A model generated the notes under the pieces. That model was not told the DNA's origin, searched no databases, and saw only the letters and a list, made by a program, of their open reading frames with translations. From positions 62,001 through 126,000 of the forward strand of contig NZ_FPAY01000003.1 of assembly GCF_900116495.1 (NCBI RefSeq): a stretch of DNA of 64,000 nt. The letters run 5' to 3'. The stretch is from Arthrobacter sp. ov118 (GTDB taxonomy: Bacteria > Actinomycetota > Actinomycetes > Actinomycetales > Micrococcaceae). Shown in pieces: positions 59,800 through 64,000 of the stretch. The translations under genes were made by a program, and so were the position numbers. Positions within the stretch are counted from its first letter, which is position 1, and the number at the start of each line of letters is the position of its first letter.

Positions 59800-60947
59800 T
59801 GCGGGCGATGGTGTACCGCGGGCCCTACAAGGTGCGCGTGGAGGAAAAGGACATGCCGCCGATCGAGCATCCCAATGACGCGATCGTGCGGGTGACACGG
59901 GCGGCGATCTGCGGGTCGGACCTGCACCTGTACCACGGGATGATGCCGGACACCCGAGTGGGCATGACGTTCGGCCATGAATTCATCGGTGTGGTGGAGC
60001 AGGTCGGCCCGTCGGTTGAGCGGGTCAAGCCCGGGGACCGGGTGATGGTGCCGTTCAATATCTTCTGCGGGTCCTGCTACTTCTGCGCCCGCGGTCTGTA
60101 CTCGAACTGCCACAACGTCAACCCCAACGCCACCGCCGTCGGCGGGATCTACGGGTACTCGCACACCTGCGGAGGCTACGACGGCGGCCAGGCCGAGTAT
60201 GTGCGGGTACCATTCGCCGACGTCGGGCCAGGCTTGATCCCCGACTGGATGGACGAAGAGGACGCCGTCCTGCTCACCGACGCCCTCCCCACCGGTTACT
60301 TCGGCGCCCAGCTCGGCGACATCGTCGAAGGCGACACCGTGGTGGTGTTCGGCGCCGGGCCGGTGGGCCTGTTCGCCGCGAAGTCGGCCTGGCTGATGGG
60401 CGCCGGCCGGGTGCTCGTCATAGACCACCTGGAGTACCGGCTGGATAAGGCTCGGAGCTTCGCGCACGCCGAGACATACAACTTCGTGGAGTACGACGAC
60501 ATTGTGGTGCACCTGAAGAAAGCCACCGACTACCTGGGCGCCGACGTCGTGATCGACGCGGTGGGGGCCGAGGCGGACGGCAACTTCCTCCAGCACGTCA
60601 CGAGCAGCAAGCTGAAGCTGCAGGGCGGATCCCCCATTGCCCTCAACTGGGCCATCGATTCCGTGCGTAAAGGCGGCACCGTGTCCGTGGTGGGCGCGTA
60701 CGGCCCGATCTTCAGCGCGGTAAAATTCGGCGACGCGATGAACAAGGGCCTGACGCTGCGCATGAACCAATGCCCCGTCAAAAGGCAGTGGCCGCGGCTG
60801 TTCGAACACATCCAGAACGGGTACCTGAAGCCCAGCGACATCGTCACCCACCGCATCCCACTGGAGCATATCGCCGAGGGGTACCACATGTTCTCCGCGA
60901 AGCTCGATGACTGCATCAAGCCCCTCATCGTTTCCACCCCGGCCTGA
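59799..60947 (+). CDS. zinc-dependent alcohol dehydrogenase, copy 2
   Basis: 382 residues from ATG 59799 (GGAGG 8 nt upstream; GTG 59790 less likely). Zn ligands in AICGSDLHLY, FGHEFIGVV; structural Cys in FCGSCYFCARGLYSNC; NAD motif VVFGAGPVGLFAAK. Related to copy 1 but diverged. Same operon as the next gene. Confidence 0.9.
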   Translation: MRAMVYRGPYKVRVEEKDMPPIEHPNDAIVRVTRAAICGSDLHLYHGMMPDTRVGMTFGHEFIGVVEQVGPSVERVKPGDRVMVPFNIFCGSCYFCARGLYSNCHNVNPNATAVGGIYGYSHTCGGYDGGQAEYVRVPFADVGPGLIPDWMDEEDAVLLTDALPTGYFGAQLGDIVEGDTVVVFGAGPVGLFAAKSAWLMGAGRVLVIDHLEYRLDKARSFAHAETYNFVEYDDIVVHLKKATDYLGADVVIDAVGAEADGNFLQHVTSSKLKLQGGSPIALNWAIDSVRKGGTVSVVGAYGPIFSAVKFGDAMNKGLTLRMNQCPVKRQWPRLFEHIQNGYLKPSDIVTHRIPLEHIAEGYHMFSAKLDDCIKPLIVSTPA

Positions 60948-60960
60948 GAGGAAGAGCACA

Positions 60961-61548
60961 ATGGCTGAGATACCGACCCCTTACAAGGCCGGCAAGCCTG
61001 AGCCCAAGGAGTCCGCGGAGGACTTGCGGGCACGGGTCCCTGGATGGGGCGCAGACCTCGATCCGGCAGACAGGCCCTCCTACCCCCGCGAGCAGCCCGG
61101 CATCGAGACCGGTGCGCACTGGGGCTTCCCTGAACGCCAGCAGGAGAAGTGGCCCCGGGAGCGTTCCGTCGAGCACGCTTTCGTGACGCCCGTCTTTGGG
61201 ACCTCCACCCCTCTCAAGGGCGCCTCGGGGGCCATGCGGAGGTACGCCTACAAGTACAGCGAGGGTCGGGCCGCGCACTGGCTGCTGCTCATCGCCGCGG
61301 ACCGGGTGGACGCGTGGGAAAGCCACCTGAGTTCGTTCGCCACCCTGCGCCCGGACAACCCGGTCACCGAAACCGGAGTGCTCAGCGAGTTCTCCCGCCA
61401 CGGCATAGGCTCCCGGTTTGGGAAAAAGCGCACCGACCTGAGGCATCAGTGGATCGATCCCGTCATCGTCGGCGCCCCCTGGGCGCTGGCGGCCGGCGGA
61501 CTCGCAGCCGTCGCGCTCAGGACCCTGCGAAAGCACCGAGCAGCCTGA
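60961..61548 (+). CDS. conserved hypothetical protein after the dehydrogenases
   Basis: 195 residues from ATG 60961. N-terminal half is polar (KAGKPEPKESAEDLRARVPG), then PVFGTSTPLKGASGAMRRYA, C-terminal hydrophobic APWALAAGGLAAVALRTLRK. Possibly a membrane-anchored accessory protein for the dehydrogenases. No family recognised. Confidence 0.7.
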   Translation: MAEIPTPYKAGKPEPKESAEDLRARVPGWGADLDPADRPSYPREQPGIETGAHWGFPERQQEKWPRERSVEHAFVTPVFGTSTPLKGASGAMRRYAYKYSEGRAAHWLLLIAADRVDAWESHLSSFATLRPDNPVTETGVLSEFSRHGIGSRFGKKRTDLRHQWIDPVIVGAPWALAAGGLAAVALRTLRKHRAA

Positions 61549-61581
61549 CAACTGCTCTGCCATAGTGGGGGGCCAAGGACG

Positions 61582-62223
61582 TCATCCTTGGCCCAGGTTC
61601 GTGACCAAATTGATGGCGACAGCGATCAGGACTGTGCCGAAGAAATACGACAGGAGAGCATGAAGAAGGGCTTTGCGCCGGATCTCACTGCTGCTCGGCT
61701 CGACCTCAGGCGCTGCGTAGGACATCCCGACAGTGAAGGCGAAGTAGGCGAAGTCGCTGTAGGTAGGTTGCGCCTCATGCTTGACGTCGAACCCGGCGTC
61801 AGGGTGATCCAGGAAGTACATGCGGGCGTACTTCAAGGCATAGACCGTGTTCACGAGCGCCCAGGCAACAATCGTGCCCAGGACGCCCAGAATGACTAAT
61901 GCCACCGACGTCGGATCTCCGCTTTGGTCGCTGGACTGGATCAATGCGACCACCACGGCGGCGATGCTCGCGATACAAGCCGTGACGATCGCGTCGTCGG
62001 TCACACGGGAGGCGGACTCCTCGCGCGCGAGGCGTTTAGTCCCGGCTGGGTCCTGTCGCCAGCATATCCGCCACACCCATGCCAGAGCGATGACGCCAGC
62101 GGTGCACCACGCAACCAGGGGCGCAAGCGCGGTCGCTACGGCTACCGCTGCGATGATGCCCGCCACGGCCCCGACCGCCACGCAGACGAGAGCACGGCGA
62201 GCTGACAGGATCCGACCGTTCAT
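61582..62223 (-). CDS. DUF1345 membrane protein
   Basis: 213 residues from ATG 62223 (GAGGAG 5 nt upstream). Five membrane segments; conserved ARMYFLDHPDAGFDVKHEAQ and PTYSDFAYFAFTVGMSY mark DUF1345. Function unknown. Confidence 0.9.
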   Translation of the reverse strand: MNGRILSARRALVCVAVGAVAGIIAAVAVATALAPLVAWCTAGVIALAWVWRICWRQDPAGTKRLAREESASRVTDDAIVTACIASIAAVVVALIQSSDQSGDPTSVALVILGVLGTIVAWALVNTVYALKYARMYFLDHPDAGFDVKHEAQPTYSDFAYFAFTVGMSYAAPEVEPSSSEIRRKALLHALLSYFFGTVLIAVAINLVTNLGQG

Positions 62224-62573
62224 TGATGCTCCTCAATGGGGTGTTGTAGGCCCGCCCTTGCCGCACGAGTATTGACGCCGGGCACGGTTCAACCGCACGG
62301 CGGACCGTCGACAGAGCTGATGGGCCGTCATCGGGGCTTGCCGGTGACCCGGTCATCGTGCACTGCAACCCCGTGTGACTGTGACGCGCACCGGCCGCTC
62401 AGCAGCCCTGCGCTTGATCCTGGCGACAACGCCAACTTGGCCCCAAATCGAACGGGTCCGCCCGAACCTGCAACGTTCACCGCAATCTCCTCGAGTCGCA
62501 TCAACAGAGCGGTGACAGCGTAGGTTCCAGTGTGCGGCGCGGCGGACATGCTCGCAAGGGTGCCTTATCTGCT

Positions 62574-62648
62574 ACGCCCCTTGGGACTGGCGGCCGACGG
62601 ACTCCCAACCACCGCGTTCTGAACCTGCGAAAGCACCGCGTGGACTGA
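62574..62648 (+). repeat. decayed second copy of the 60961-gene 3' end
   Basis: Aligns with 61478-61548: CTGGCGGCCGACGGACTC and CTGCGAAAGCACCG are shared, about three in four bases overall by eye, but the frame is broken. Suggests a duplication followed by decay. Confidence 0.6.
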
Positions 62649-62660
62649 CGACCCTACAGC

Positions 62661-62784
62661 GGAGCAGAGTTCGGCCCGATCCGCGAGGACTGGGATGAGG
62701 AATGGACCGGGTGGTGGGGAGCCGAACCGCCGTACCACGCGCCGGTCTTCGTGCTGACCCCTCACGGACCGCTGACCACGGACA
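62661..62784 (+). pseudogene. dihydrofolate-reductase-family (RibD-like) fragment
   Basis: In frame from 62661: GAEFGPIREDWDEEWTGWWG and AEPPYHAPVFVLTP, the signature of RibD C-terminal/DHFR-like proteins. No start or catalytic N-terminus and the frame breaks soon after. Remnant. Confidence 0.7.
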
Positions 62785-62958
62785 ACCGCTACGCCGCGTC
62801 AGCTAGCTCCGTAGGCGCTGCCGGCCTCCTGCTCCGGTGTCGGAATTTCCCCAGAATTGGCGTCCTTCACCGGAGTATCCGGCCGAACCGCCGGCTTTCT
62901 GCAGCGTCGGAGGCTCATACCGGGGGAAATTCAGCCTTCTGAGCGTTCAAGGCCTCGC

Positions 62959-63600
62959 CTACCCGCGCACGATCACCACGTCCAGGGTCCGCGGGCCGTG
63001 GACCCCTTCGACGCGTTCGAGTTCGATGTCGCTGGTGGCGCTGGGGCCGCTGATCCAGGTCTGCGGGCGGGTGGCGTCGAGCCTTTGGAGGGCCTCGGGC
63101 AGGATGGCTGTGATGTCGCCGGCGCGGACGAGGCAGATGTGCCGGTCCGGAACGAGGCTGATGACCCGGCGGCCCTGGTCCGGACCGGCGTCGAGGATGA
63201 TGGTGCCGGTCTCGGCAACCGCCACGGCGCTCCCGGTGACGACGGCGTCCACCGCGTCCAGCGCTGCCACACTCAGCCGCTGCCCGGGGGCGTCGGTGAG
63301 GCGGCGGCCAGAGCCGCCGTCGCGCGCGTCCGCCTCCGCGAACACGGTCTCCGCGAGTCCATGCGGCACGGCGTAGTTTCCGGTGCCTTCGAGCAGGGCG
63401 GCGAGCCGTTGCGGCACCGCGGCCGCCTCCTCGACGAAGACGTTCGCCTTGTAGTCGACCAGCCGGTCCGTCAGCAGCTCGATGAGCTGTTCCTCGCCGA
63501 GCCCGGAGGCGCGCCGGTAGTCGCGGGGCACCTCCGGCACGGCGGGGGTGTCCCGGAGGGCGGAGCGGAGCCGGCCGAGTATTTCCTCGCGCGCGTTCAC
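62959..63600 (-). CDS. lutC: LUD-domain protein LutC
   Basis: 213 residues from GTG 63600, which overlaps the lutB stop (GTGA). LutC/YkgG family: VAETGTIILDAGPDQGRRVI, then LVPDRHICLVRAGDI and C-terminal ISGPSATSDIELERVEGVHG then PRTLDVVIV. Part of the LutABC lactate oxidation complex. Confidence 0.92.
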   Translation of the reverse strand: MNAREEILGRLRSALRDTPAVPEVPRDYRRASGLGEEQLIELLTDRLVDYKANVFVEEAAAVPQRLAALLEGTGNYAVPHGLAETVFAEADARDGGSGRRLTDAPGQRLSVAALDAVDAVVTGSAVAVAETGTIILDAGPDQGRRVISLVPDRHICLVRAGDITAILPEALQRLDATRPQTWISGPSATSDIELERVEGVHGPRTLDVVIVRG

Positions 63601-64000
63601 GGGTTCTCCTCAGTGCCGGTGGGCTGGGGGCCGGTTGGCTCGGTACCGGGGGCATATGGACCAGGAGCGCCTTCCGGAGCCTGGTGTTCCTTGTTCCACC
63701 ATTGCCGGAAGGACTGCCCCGGCGGGGCGGGGATGTCCCGGCTCTGGGTCCAGCCGGCGGCGATGCCCGGCAGTTTGGTGATTTTCTTGTCCGGGCCGGC
63801 GGCGATCCGCCCCAGGGGCAGCGCCTTTTCCACAAGGCCCAGGTTTTTTCCGGAGGACAGCGCCCAGGCCGCGGCCTTCATGCCCAAATCCATCTGGCTC
63901 GGCAGCTTTTTCTTGCCGCGTTTGCTGTCCACGTCCTCGCCGCGCAGGTGCACCAGGATGTCCGGGATGTTGATCTTCACCGGGCAGGCGTCGTAGCAGG
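63597..64000 (-). CDS. lutB: lactate utilisation iron-sulfur protein LutB, C-terminal part
   Basis: About 134 residues are inside the window. The right edge cuts through CYDACPVKINIPDI, one of the 4Fe-4S cysteine clusters. C-terminal PSQMDLGMKAAAWALSSGKN and a Pro/Gly/Thr-rich tail (ATG-free run to NP). Upstream partner LutA would lie beyond the window. Confidence 0.85.
   Translation of the reverse strand, partial: CYDACPVKINIPDILVHLRGEDVDSKRGKKKLPSQMDLGMKAAAWALSSGKNLGLVEKALPLGRIAAGPDKKITKLPGIAAGWTQSRDIPAPPGQSFRQWWNKEHQAPEGAPGPYAPGTEPTGPQPTGTEENP

Noticed and set aside
58545..60959. 804-codon minus-strand open frame
   Set aside because: Antisense to two clear alcohol dehydrogenase genes; an effect of GC-rich codon bias, with His/Val/Gly-rich composition.

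Overview
The window is high-GC actinobacterial DNA. Its gene set points to Micrococcaceae, most likely Arthrobacter or Pseudarthrobacter: GTP-type PEP carboxykinase, YhgE/Pip operon, an OmpR-type orphan winged-helix regulator, a c-di-AMP riboswitch before a secreted muralytic-type protein, LutBC, and many GTG starts with 4-nt GTGA/ATGA overlaps. This assignment is inference from gene families, not from a marker gene.

Left half (1-43.7 kb) is mostly core-like. A RecQ-type helicase fragment diverges from phosphomannomutase. An NsrR-like Rrf2 regulator precedes flavohemoglobin hmp, with two candidate operators between them. Then come a GH42 beta-galactosidase, a MerR/MFS pair, a PadR/hydrolase pair, an FAD oxidoreductase and pckG. 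A tRNA-Arg(ACG), a FadR-type regulator and a flavoprotein disulfide reductase follow, then a degenerate ABC ATPase/YhgE/TetR operon with its own operator, SixA, dodecin and an orphan regulator. A two-component system (24.3-26.7 kb) leads into a c-di-AMP riboswitch, a transglycosylase-like secreted protein and three polyprenyl-type glycosyltransferase genes. Next are HAD, VOC, upp, PAP2, tadA, an AlkZ-like protein, a methyltransferase, an Rv2629-like protein and a three-gene operon (dehydrogenase, PTPS-like, glycosyltransferase). Two intergenic copies (4.1 and 11.1 kb) of a repeat carry a DosR-like palindrome and a strong hairpin.

From the tRNA-Ser(CGA) at 43.6 kb to the tyrosine recombinase at 53.5-54.5 kb the DNA is accessory. 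It holds a perfect 27-bp inverted repeat, decayed helicase and IS21 pieces, a frameshifted Tat-exported lipocalin-like protein, and many very small membrane-protein genes. The most striking signal is a series of short sequences resembling the 3' end of the recombinase gene. They recur at about 49.17, 49.43, 50.26, 52.78, 53.20 and 53.55 kb and bound modules of one or a few small genes. Two of them sit at the end of a 185-bp repeat rich in inverted repeats. This looks like an integron-like or serially accreted array, with the recombinase gene's own 3' end as the attachment site.

Right part (54.8-64 kb): an ArsR/old-yellow-enzyme divergent pair with clear palindromes, an NTF2-like pseudogene, a small secreted protein and PLDc_N protein, two zinc alcohol dehydrogenases joined by an 11-codon mini-ORF, a DUF1345 membrane protein, gene fragments, and lutC with partial lutB at the edge. 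All calls are by eye from sequence and translations; no database search was possible.
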